Shown here: positions 27,046-34,520 of the stretch, in pieces
Numbering within the stretch: the stretch's first letter is position 1
How the letters are laid out: the number at the start of each line of letters is the position of its first letter
Source: Acetobacter sicerae
GTDB lineage: Bacteria; Pseudomonadota; Alphaproteobacteria; Acetobacterales; Acetobacteraceae
Length of the DNA: 64,000 bases
Reading direction: 5' to 3'
Assembly: GCF_011516765.1 (NCBI RefSeq)
Contig: NZ_JAAABN010000007.1
Coordinates: 62,001-126,000, forward strand
The notes under the pieces: generated by a model
Database searches by the model: none
Seen by the model: the letters and a program-made list of their open reading frames with translations, nothing else
Told to the model about the DNA's origin: nothing
Made by a program: the position numbers and the translations under genes

Positions 27046-27063
27046 GGATGTTATTTTACATCC
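27046..27063. promoter_or_regulatory. Dyad in divergent promoter region (MFS / GMC operon)
   Basis: GGATGT (27046-27051), TATTTT, ACATCC (27058-27063) form a perfect 6+6 inverted repeat in an AT-rich stretch between the two divergent genes. The surroundings (26990-27120) are markedly AT-rich, as expected of promoters. A role as operator is a guess. Confidence 0.3.
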
Positions 27064-27176
27064 TTTGATGGTTGCGTGAACATAATCCGCAGCCTACGAC
27101 CATGATGAAATGGTAAATTCAGGTTGTGCGATCTTCTGATGGCGCAACGAATATCGATAAGGAGCTGTTCAGGAGA

Positions 27177-27812
27177 ATGGCAGAAAACTCTTCATCGCTC
27201 TGGATGGTTTCTCCCAACCGAATGCGTTTGAGCAGATTGCTGCGAATGTCGCGGCGCGATGTCCTGCTTGGCGGCATGGGAACGATTGCAGCCGGAGGAC
27301 TGGTCTCAGCCCGTGCGTCGGAACCGGATGCACAGGCACAGGCACAGGCGCAACTGCTGTCGATCAATGATCCTCTGGTGAAACAGTTTCAGGATCTGTC
27401 ACGTCGTCTGACGGATCGGGACACTCTGAATGAATGGATCGGTGCTGCGCTTTGCACGAACATCGTGCAGTCCGGTGAAAAGCGGAAAGGGCAGATTCAG
27501 GCACTGCATGCCCTGCTTGAGGGAGGACAGTTCGCGTCAGCCTCCGACTTTGCGCGCGCTGCGGAAAAACAGGATCCGGCCTTCAAGGATCTGATCCATG
27601 ACATCATGGCGGGCTGGTATCGGGGCGTGGCCAACGGAAAGGTCGTGGTTTATCGCTCGGCGCTGATGTTCGATATCACCAGGGATGCCGTCTATCCGAA
27701 GACGTATGCTGCCGGTGGACCGTTCTACTGGACGTCGAAACCACCTGAAGTCGACCCACCGAAGGGCCGGCCTGCGCTGTCTTCGTCGAAATTCGTCGTT
27801 GAACCGACCTGA
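27177..27812 (+). CDS. GMC dehydrogenase complex small (gamma) subunit, TAT signal, FAD-SLDH type
   Basis: A 211-residue subunit. A twin-arginine signal lies near residues 16-50: SRRDVLLGG, then a hydrophobic stretch ending in an AxA-like SARASEP. The body resembles the sorbitol-dehydrogenase small-subunit family (FLxLSRxLT-like FQDLSRRLTDRDTL; end YPKTYAAGGPFYWTSKPP). In these complexes the catalytic subunit lacks its own signal and rides out with this subunit through Tat. The frame is open back to GTG 27126. The ATG at 27177 has AAGGAG twelve bases upstream and is preferred. It is first of a three-gene operon. Confidence 0.82.
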   Translation: MAENSSSLWMVSPNRMRLSRLLRMSRRDVLLGGMGTIAAGGLVSARASEPDAQAQAQAQLLSINDPLVKQFQDLSRRLTDRDTLNEWIGAALCTNIVQSGEKRKGQIQALHALLEGGQFASASDFARAAEKQDPAFKDLIHDIMAGWYRGVANGKVVVYRSALMFDITRDAVYPKTYAAGGPFYWTSKPPEVDPPKGRPALSSSKFVVEPT

Positions 27813-27834
27813 AAACAGAAAAAGTATAATCCTG

Positions 27835-29469
27835 ATGTCTTCAGAAAATCTCTCCGCCGATGTCGTCATCGTCGGGTCCGGTGTCGCGGGCAGTTCGATC
27901 GCCAATGAACTGGTGCGCGCAGGAATTTCCGTCATCGTGCTGGAAGCCGGGCCACGTGTGGACCGTCAGCACTTTGTAGAAAATTTCCGTAATCTGGAAA
28001 ACAAGCCGTCCTATCAGGGGCCTTTCCCATCGGTTCCGTGGGCTCCACATCCGCCTGACCAGCAGACTCCGAACGAATATCTGCATACCTCCGGTCCGGA
28101 CGCGGAGGCCTATCAGCAGGTCTATCTGCGGATGATTGGTGGCACGACATGGCACTGGGCTGGGTGTGCCTGGCGTTATCTGCCTTCGGATTTCGAACTG
28201 AAATCGCGTTACGGTCAGGGCCGTGACTGGGCGCTGAAATATGATGATCTGGAGCCGTTCTATTATCAGGCGGAAGTGATGATGGGCGTTTGTGGCCCGG
28301 ATCCTGCCGTTGAGGATCTCGGCTCGCCGCGCAGGCAGCCTTACCCGATGGATGCGCTGCCCATTTCCTATGCCGCCCAGCAGTTCCGCAAGCTGATTGA
28401 CGAAAAGACGCCATGGCGCGTGGTGCATGAGCCGCAGGCGCGTAATACACGGCCTTACGCCAATCGTCCGACGTGTGAAGGTCATAACAACTGCATGCCG
28501 ATCTGTCCGATTGGCGCGATGTACAACGGCAGCTATTCGGTCTACGACGCCGAGGCGGCCGGGGCGACCTTCATTCCCAACGCCGTTGTCTACAAGATCG
28601 AGCGTGACGAGGCGAACAAGCTTGTCACCGCCGTGCATTATCTCGATCCGGACAAGGGATCACATCGCGTCACCGGAAAATACTTCGTCATTGCAGCGCA
28701 CTGCATCGAGACGGCCAAGCTCCTGCTTGTATCGGCTGACGACAAAAGTCCGACAGGTGTCGCCAACAGTTCCGATCAGGTTGGCCGCAACATGATGGAT
28801 CACACGGGTGTGCAGGTGACCTTCATCAGTGGTGACAAGGCGCTGTGGCCGGGACGTGGTCCGCTGGAAACCAATGTGATCGACAACTTCCGTGATGGTG
28901 ACTGGCGGAATGAGCGCGGCGCCTATCTGGTGCACATGGTGGACGACAATCAGGTCGATCTTGCGACCCAGATGGCCATCGCCAAAGGCTATGTCGGGCG
29001 GGAGCTTGAAGAGCGCATCCGTTATCTGGCCGCGCATACGGTGCGTCTGTTCAGCCATAACGAAGCGCTGCCTGATCCGAACAACCGTCTGACGCTCAAT
29101 AAAACCCGCAAGGATGCTCTGGGGATTCCGCATCCGGACGTCTATTACAAGCTGCCTGAATATACGGTGCGTAGCTGTGAGCACACCCGCAAGGTGTTCC
29201 GTGAACTGATCGGGCTCATGCATGGCACCGACGAGCAGTGGACGCCGGGTTATTTCCCGCAGGACCATCCCTCCGGCAGCACCATCATGGGCGTGGATCC
29301 GAAAGATTCAGTTGTGGACGGTCACTGTCGTACGCATAACCATGAAAACCTGTTCATCGCCAGCTCTTCCGTCTTTTCAACGGTGGGAACTGGCAACATT
29401 ACCCTGACGGTTGCGGCACTGGCTCTGCGCGTCGCCGATACGCTGAAAAAAGAGCTGAACCATGCCTGA
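27835..29469 (+). CDS. GMC-family FAD dehydrogenase large subunit (sugar/polyol/gluconate type)
   Basis: A 544-residue catalytic subunit. It has an N-terminal FAD site (DVVIVGSGVAGSSIANELVRAG…LEAGP), GGTTWHWAGCAWR, and a Cys cluster (CEGHNNCMPICPIGAMYNG) of the kind that holds an Fe-S centre in GMC dehydrogenases. The C-terminal catalytic block contains DHPSGSTIMG and HENLFIASSSVFSTVGTGNIT. It should oxidise a sugar, polyol or sugar acid in the periplasm and reduce the partner cytochrome. Substrate (sorbitol, fructose, gluconate or other) cannot be decided here. No own signal peptide. It ends eight bases inside the cytochrome gene. Confidence 0.9.
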   Translation: MSSENLSADVVIVGSGVAGSSIANELVRAGISVIVLEAGPRVDRQHFVENFRNLENKPSYQGPFPSVPWAPHPPDQQTPNEYLHTSGPDAEAYQQVYLRMIGGTTWHWAGCAWRYLPSDFELKSRYGQGRDWALKYDDLEPFYYQAEVMMGVCGPDPAVEDLGSPRRQPYPMDALPISYAAQQFRKLIDEKTPWRVVHEPQARNTRPYANRPTCEGHNNCMPICPIGAMYNGSYSVYDAEAAGATFIPNAVVYKIERDEANKLVTAVHYLDPDKGSHRVTGKYFVIAAHCIETAKLLLVSADDKSPTGVANSSDQVGRNMMDHTGVQVTFISGDKALWPGRGPLETNVIDNFRDGDWRNERGAYLVHMVDDNQVDLATQMAIAKGYVGRELEERIRYLAAHTVRLFSHNEALPDPNNRLTLNKTRKDALGIPHPDVYYKLPEYTVRSCEHTRKVFRELIGLMHGTDEQWTPGYFPQDHPSGSTIMGVDPKDSVVDGHCRTHNHENLFIASSSVFSTVGTGNITLTVAALALRVADTLKKELNHA

Positions 29470-30826
29470 TATTTTCAAGACATTCCGTTCTTTTCTGATT
29501 GCAGGCAGTGTTCTCGGGGCGCTGTATGGCGCGCCTGTTCAGGCAGCAGATGAAAAGACGGCGGACAGCAAGGCTGCAGAGGCCGCACCGCCTCCTGCCA
29601 CACCAGCCGCAGACGATGAGGCTCTGCTCAAGCGCGGCGCAGACGTTGCTATTGCTGCGGACTGTATGGCCTGCCACACGACAAAGAATGGAAAGCCCTT
29701 TGCTGGCGGCCTGAAGATTGCAACCCCGATGGGGAATGTCATCTCAACCAACATCACGCCGGACCCCGAGCATGGTATCGGGAAATATACGGAGACCCAG
29801 TTCGACGAGGCCGTGCGTCACGGTATCCGGGCTGATGGGGCCAATCTCTATCCTGTCATGCCCTATGTGTCCTATGCCGGAATGACGGATCAGGACATGA
29901 AAGCGCTGTATGCGTGGTTCATGCATCGCGTGCAGCCCGTTGCGACCACGCCACCTGAAACGGCTCTGACGTTTCCTGCCAATGTGCGGTCCGCCATGAA
30001 GGTGTGGAATCTGCTGGCGGCGTCGGAAACGCCTGAGACGGGTGATTCCATGACGTTCGATAGTCTGAGGCGTGGAAAATATCTGGCCAATGCTCTGGAG
30101 CATTGCGGCACCTGCCATACGCCGCGCAATTTCATGCTGGGTGAGAAAACGGATCGCTATCTCGGCGGTGGCCAGCTTGCAGGATGGTATGCGCCCAATA
30201 TCACCTCCAGCGAAACAGGTGGTATCGGCGACTGGAGTGAAGACGACCTCGTCGCCTACCTGAAGACGGGCCGGGTCCATGGGCGCGCTCAGGCAGCCGG
30301 TTCCATGGGGGAGGTTGTTTCCTTCAGCACGAGCAAGCTGAGCGATACGGACCTGCACGCATTGGCTGCTTACATCAAGCAGGTCCCTGCCCTTGATGAC
30401 GAGGTAGACCACAAGGCGCGTGACAGCTTTGGGCAGCCCATGAACGATCCTGATATTCGGACGGCCGTGCCAAAGCGGATCGATAATCTGGATCAGATGA
30501 GCGCCTTGCAGATCTTTGATGATAATTGCGCCGCCTGTCATGGTCGCAATGGCGCCGGAACAACCGATCGTGCCGTGCCGTCACTGTTTTCCAATTCAGT
30601 GGTCGGGTCAGCACGTCCGGATAATCTGATTATGGTGATCCTGAACGGCGTCGATCGGAAAGTTGGAGATCATCATGCGTTCATGCATGGGTTCAATGAT
30701 CAGTCTCAGGTCGAGCGTCTGAGTGATGCGGAAATCGCAAGCCTAGTGAATTTCCTGATGGAAAAATTCGGCTCTGGCTCGGTGAATGTGACAGCCGAAA
30801 AGGTCGCGGAATTCAGAAAACAGTGA
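29462..30826 (+). CDS. Triheme cytochrome c subunit of the GMC dehydrogenase
   Basis: A 454-residue periplasmic, membrane-attached cytochrome. A Sec signal (about residues 1-29: FRSFLIAGSVLGALYGAPVQA) is followed by a linker rich in Ala/Glu/Pro. Three heme-c sites follow: CMACH (~residue 70), CGTCH (~217) and CAACH (~360), the usual pattern for cytochrome subunits of alcohol, gluconate, sorbitol and fructose dehydrogenases. It takes electrons from the large subunit and reduces ubiquinone. It overlaps the large-subunit stop by eight bases, supporting coupled expression. A perfect 13-base hairpin follows. Confidence 0.93.
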   Translation: MPDIFKTFRSFLIAGSVLGALYGAPVQAADEKTADSKAAEAAPPPATPAADDEALLKRGADVAIAADCMACHTTKNGKPFAGGLKIATPMGNVISTNITPDPEHGIGKYTETQFDEAVRHGIRADGANLYPVMPYVSYAGMTDQDMKALYAWFMHRVQPVATTPPETALTFPANVRSAMKVWNLLAASETPETGDSMTFDSLRRGKYLANALEHCGTCHTPRNFMLGEKTDRYLGGGQLAGWYAPNITSSETGGIGDWSEDDLVAYLKTGRVHGRAQAAGSMGEVVSFSTSKLSDTDLHALAAYIKQVPALDDEVDHKARDSFGQPMNDPDIRTAVPKRIDNLDQMSALQIFDDNCAACHGRNGAGTTDRAVPSLFSNSVVGSARPDNLIMVILNGVDRKVGDHHAFMHGFNDQSQVERLSDAEIASLVNFLMEKFGSGSVNVTAEKVAEFRKQ

Positions 30827-30834
30827 CCTTCAAA

Positions 30835-30872
30835 GCAGATAGCGCCTCACCATGGTATAAGGCGCTATCTGC
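30835..30872. terminator. Perfect hairpin after the GMC operon
   Basis: GCAGATAGCGCCT (30835-30847) is exactly inverted at 30860-30872 around a 12-base loop. It lies nine bases past the cytochrome stop. There is no T run after it on the plus strand, so it may be a stabilising 3' hairpin or a Rho-aided terminator. Confidence 0.55.
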
Positions 30873-30944
30873 AGGCACTTTACCCGGTACGATTACGGAA
30901 TTTCTGAACGTGAAATGTTCGGCACACTGTGAGGAATTTTTCGA

Positions 30945-31000
30945 CGAAGCTTTCTTCTGAAAGCTTCGGATGATGTCGTCCTTTCAAAAAGACGACATCA
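30945..31000. repeat. Two adjacent perfect hairpins
   Basis: CGAAGCTTTC-TTCT-GAAAGCTTCG (30945-30968) is a 10-base perfect stem with a 4-base loop. Two bases later TGATGTCGTC (30971-30980) is inverted as GACGACATCA (30991-31000) around CTTTCAAAAA. Neither is near a stop codon. Confidence 0.8.
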
Positions 31001-31070
31001 GTAGCTCTTGTTGCTCCACACAATACGTTGGTGTGGAACGGCGCTTCCTGTTTCCGCAGACATAAGAGCA

Positions 31071-31105
31071 AACTGCCCTGCTTTTCATCGAAAGGCAGGG
31101 CAGTT
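31071..31105 (-). terminator. Probable terminator of the 445-residue gene (minus strand)
   Basis: AACTGCCCTGC (31071-31081) pairs with GCAGGGCAGTT (31095-31105). The hairpin lies just past the stop codon of the minus-strand gene. Only a short T stretch follows on the minus strand. Confidence 0.5.
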
Positions 31106-31109
31106 CAGA

Positions 31110-32447
31110 TCATGCAAACAGCGATGAAAACAGATCCTGATGGCTGCCTGGTGCAACGTGAGTCGTCTGCGCGCTGAAGAGGCTTGCTCCGTAAGACGAT
31201 GTGGAAGCGGAACTTCCCGTCAGATCGGTCAGGATATTGCCGGCAAAATTCAGGGCGTCTGTAAGACCTGTTCCGACAATCGAAACGACAGGCGCAAGGA
31301 AGTCAGCAGAAACCGCAGGAGCGATGTCCGCCAATACGTCCTTGATGGTGTCTGTAACCAGATCCGTCGGCAGAGCGGGCAGGTTCAGTGTAACCTTGGA
31401 AGCCGTCAGGTCACTTGCTGTCAGTGTTGACCCTGCCGGAAGCTGAAGCTCGGAGGGAAGCGTCATGCTGCCGGTAACGCCTGCGTCGGCAGCCTTGGCA
31501 AGTGCAGAGTAAATATTGGTGACAGCATCACCAGATTTGGTGTCCTGCTCTTCAAGGCGCGTGGTGCGCAGGGCATCGAGTTCCTTGGTGTCAGTGACAT
31601 TGACCGAGCTGATGCCCGCATTGGCTGTGGCGACCCACTCACTGCTGCTGAACCAGCTCTTGCCAACATACTGATAACCGTTGATCAGGTCCGGATTGCC
31701 GGCAGCACTCTGTCCCAGAACGTCTTCTTCAAAAGCGCGGGCGATGACTTCCGCCTTGACGCTTGTCTGCACGCTTGCGTCGACAATGGTGGGCACGCCT
31801 ACCTGCAGAATATTCAGGAACTGATCGACTTCGTTGGTGATTGAACCGGAATTGAAACTCAGACCGAGTTCTTCAATCGCGGTATTGCCTGTGACGACAA
31901 CGGCATTTGCTGTTGTGGCAATGAATTTATCGTACTGTTCCGGGTCTGCCATGATGGCCTGACCCACGGTCTCGGTTCCTTCGAACGGAGTGTTCCAGTA
32001 ATAGAAGGAACCGCCCCAGCCGCCGACTGTCATACCGCCATAGGAAAGTGACGTTCCGATATCGTCTTCCAGCATCGAATTGATGCTCTGCAGTGTGCCT
32101 GTTTCCAAGGTGCCGTTGATGACGGCAAGGCCGATTTTGTTGGACAATGACTGGAAATCAACGGTTTTTCCGTCCCAGGCCGCTCCGTAGGCTGTCGCTG
32201 CGTGGATGAAGATGTTGCCGAAGCTGGTAGGATCGTCACCGTTGATGGTGATTGCCTGCTGATACCAGAACTGGCTTGCATCATCGAGCGTATCCGTGCC
32301 CGCAGCATTCGCGGCATCAAGAAAGGTTATCATGTCCTGATAACCCTTTAGAGGATTGGCCGTACCGTTATCCGTATCGGTACGAAGCTTTTCGATCTGC
32401 TCTTCAGTCAGAGCCAGAGGTGAAGAAGTCGAAGAAGACTCCAGCAT
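31110..32447 (-). CDS. Cysteine-free protein of unknown function, possibly secreted
   Basis: About 445 residues, unrecognised. Composition is rich in Ser, Thr, Ala, Gly, Asp and Asn, acidic, and contains no cysteine, as in many type I-secreted proteins. There is no Sec or Tat signal at the N-terminus (MLESSSTSSPLALTEEQ). The middle has GGWGGSFYYWNTPF. The last ~110 residues are Leu/Val/Ala/Thr-rich and may be amphipathic, ending DLFSSLFA. The frame opens at TTG 32459; the ATG at 32447 is preferred. The upstream neighbour on the same strand is a GG-leader peptide gene 169 bases away, so a shared export route or activity is possible but unproven. Confidence 0.7.
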   Translation of the reverse strand: MLESSSTSSPLALTEEQIEKLRTDTDNGTANPLKGYQDMITFLDAANAAGTDTLDDASQFWYQQAITINGDDPTSFGNIFIHAATAYGAAWDGKTVDFQSLSNKIGLAVINGTLETGTLQSINSMLEDDIGTSLSYGGMTVGGWGGSFYYWNTPFEGTETVGQAIMADPEQYDKFIATTANAVVVTGNTAIEELGLSFNSGSITNEVDQFLNILQVGVPTIVDASVQTSVKAEVIARAFEEDVLGQSAAGNPDLINGYQYVGKSWFSSSEWVATANAGISSVNVTDTKELDALRTTRLEEQDTKSGDAVTNIYSALAKAADAGVTGSMTLPSELQLPAGSTLTASDLTASKVTLNLPALPTDLVTDTIKDVLADIAPAVSADFLAPVVSIVGTGLTDALNFAGNILTDLTGSSASTSSYGASLFSAQTTHVAPGSHQDLFSSLFA

Positions 32448-32543
32448 TTTTCCATCCAAGAAAAATTTCTGCGCTGCAGAATGGTTGCAGTAAAAGCAAA
32501 ATGAAATTCATCATTTTACTTGTTTTTGTTTTCATGATTTGTC

Positions 32544-32572
32544 CGGGTTGTATCGTGGTGTGACACAACCCG
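32544..32572. repeat. Inverted repeat between the GG-leader peptide gene and the 445-residue gene
   Basis: CGGGTTGT (32544-32551) is inverted as ACAACCCG (32565-32572). A second dyad, TTCAGCAG/CTGCTGAA, lies close to the peptide stop (about 32590-32625). They could attenuate or terminate transcription between the two genes; T tracts are weak. Confidence 0.4.
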
Positions 32573-32616
32573 ATTTGGTTTTCTGCCTGTTCAGCAGGAA
32601 AATTACTTCTGCTGAA

Positions 32617-32931
32617 TCAGAAATACTTGCTCAGAGCGCCGTTGCCCTGCCATTCGTTCACATAGTGATAGTCCGGGGTCAGCGTGCCGCCGAGAGCCTG
32701 CCCAATGGTATCGATGGCTTTTGAGCCTTCATAGACAACGTAATCGTTGAATTCGTGAAGTGCGCCTACGACAGGACCGCCAGCATAGGTGAGGGCAACG
32801 CCAACAGGTCCGATTGCATCAAGAAAAGAATTAAAGGTGTTGGCTGCACCGATCAGGGCGTTACCGACCAGTGAGTCCAGACCAGCACCCCCGGAAATTT
32901 CATTCAGTTCGGAAACCGTGAGTTCACGCAT
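32617..32931 (-). CDS. Class II bacteriocin-like peptide with double-glycine leader
   Basis: A 104-residue precursor. The first 15 residues, MRELTVSELNEISGG, closely match the colicin-V-type leader (pattern M-R-x-L-T-x-x-E-L-x-x-[VI]-S-G-G), which is cleaved after GG by a peptidase-containing ABC transporter. The 89-residue core is Gly/Ala-rich, has no Cys, contains GxxxG helices-packing motifs (GPVVG, GQALG) and a hydrophobic centre (IGPVGVALTYAGG), and ends aromatic (YHYVNEWQGNGALSKYF). The ATG at 32931 has GGAG ten bases upstream; the frame extends to 33069 without sense. No immunity or transporter gene is adjacent. Confidence 0.78.
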   Translation of the reverse strand: MRELTVSELNEISGGAGLDSLVGNALIGAANTFNSFLDAIGPVGVALTYAGGPVVGALHEFNDYVVYEGSKAIDTIGQALGGTLTPDYHYVNEWQGNGALSKYF

Positions 32932-33149
32932 GGCAAGATTTCTCCGCAATAAAACGCTTGATAAATGCTCTCTCCATATAAAAGAGCCATATGTGAGAAA
33001 CTCAGCGGTTTCTCTTCTTTCGACAGTAACTTTATCTAAACTATTTGGAAAGATTGACGGGAATAGCAATTTGTATTGTTTTTGAAAAAAACCGTTAATA
33101 ATTCGATCTATATATGTACTGTAATTACTTATTATGTAAATATGTACAT

Positions 33150-34520
33150 TTAATGCTTGTTATGTCTTTTCTGCGATTTGCGAGAGAAGCGGCACACGAC
33201 CTCAGTTTCTGCTGACCAGAGAAACTGATCAATGATCGTCAGGGCGTCGATCTGGTAACCCGCTTTCAGAAGACGCCCGGTGTCCCGGTAGAGCGTGCGC
33301 GGATTGCAACTGACATAGATAATGACCTCTGGCCGGGCTTCGAGAATCCCGTCCATCTGCAGACCCGCACCGGAATGTGGCGGATCAAGAACCACGGTCA
33401 GAGAGGAAGCCAGTTCCTTTGTTTCTACAGGCTGCCTGTTCAGGTCTCTGAGATGGGCCGTGACATTGTGTCCCGCAGCTGCGCGCGCGAGGGCTTCCAC
33501 CGCTCCGGGATGTCCTTCGTAGGCCTCAACACGGGCATGGGTGGCCAGACCAAAAGTCAGAGTGCCGCAGCCCGCATAAAGTTCGATTATTTTTGCTTTC
33601 CGACCTTTTGAAGGCGGAAGAGCGTCAAGAACGGCGGTGCGGATCGCCGCTTCACCCTCGCGACTCGCCTGAAGAAAGGCGCCGGAAGGCGGTTCTATCT
33701 CCACGACATCGAATGTGATGACAGAAGGGGCCAACTGCACGAGTGTTTCCGGGTTTTCCTGCGAGTCTTTCTGCTTCCAGCACAGGCGGGAAATGCGGTG
33801 AGTCTTGCAAAATGCGGCGAGTTTTGTGCGGTCGGCCGTGCTGGGCAGCCCATCCGACGCCAACAGAAGATCCGGTCCTGAATCGAGAAGGTTGATGACC
33901 AGATCCGCCTCTCTGCGAAAAAGATCCAGACGTTCAAGAACTGTGCGAAGGACAGGGAGAAGGCTGACGATCTCAGGATGCAGCAGGGAACATTCCGTCA
34001 GATCGACGACATCGCCACCGCGTCGATGCAGCCCCAGAATGACGCCATCATGCTTGCGTCTTGCAGCCAGATCGGCGCGTCGACGCGTGGCGGGTGGGGT
34101 CTGAAACGAGGCTGTTGGCGGAAGGTCAACCGCACCTGCCCGGTGTAATCCTGTTATGACCTCAGCCGTCTTCCACTCCAGTATCCATTCCGCCGACAGG
34201 TGCTGAAGAGAGCATCCGCCACAGGTTTCGAACAGGGAGCAGGGGGGCGTGACACGCTCAGGCGCAGAGGCGCAGATTTCCAGAATGGATGCCCGATCTT
34301 TGCCCGTGCTGCGGGCAAGAACTTCATCGCCGGGCGCCGTATAGGGGATGAAGACAGGAGCGGCCTGTGTCGCTCCTGCATCCGTCAGACGGCCAATACC
34401 ATCACCACTGACGCCAAGCGCTTCAATACGATAGCGTCGTGGTGTCGGGTCAATGGCAGGAGAGGGGGGCTGACGAGAATGAGGCCTGCGACGGCCTCTC
34501 CCTTCAGCTTTCCGTGCCAT
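33150..34520 (-). CDS. TrmA/RumA-family RNA (uracil-5-)-methyltransferase
   Basis: About 456 residues. An N-terminal TRAM-like segment (YRIEALGVSGDGIGRL…APGDEV) is followed by a four-Cys Fe-S site (CASAPERVTPPCSLFETCGGC), an AdoMet site (IELYAGCGTLTFGLA) and the C-terminal catalytic YVSCNPRTLYRDT. This is the RlmCD/RumA group methylating uridine in 23S rRNA with SAM; exact position unknown. The ATG at 34520 overlaps the helicase stop by 17 bases; the frame also runs back to 34553. It is probably co-transcribed with the helicase. Confidence 0.9.
   Translation of the reverse strand: MARKAEGRGRRRPHSRQPPSPAIDPTPRRYRIEALGVSGDGIGRLTDAGATQAAPVFIPYTAPGDEVLARSTGKDRASILEICASAPERVTPPCSLFETCGGCSLQHLSAEWILEWKTAEVITGLHRAGAVDLPPTASFQTPPATRRRADLAARRKHDGVILGLHRRGGDVVDLTECSLLHPEIVSLLPVLRTVLERLDLFRREADLVINLLDSGPDLLLASDGLPSTADRTKLAAFCKTHRISRLCWKQKDSQENPETLVQLAPSVITFDVVEIEPPSGAFLQASREGEAAIRTAVLDALPPSKGRKAKIIELYAGCGTLTFGLATHARVEAYEGHPGAVEALARAAAGHNVTAHLRDLNRQPVETKELASSLTVVLDPPHSGAGLQMDGILEARPEVIIYVSCNPRTLYRDTGRLLKAGYQIDALTIIDQFLWSAETEVVCRFSRKSQKRHNKH

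Noticed and set aside
30827-31109. CRISPR array in the hairpin-rich gap
   Set aside because: The repeats are inverted, differ from each other and have no regular spacing.
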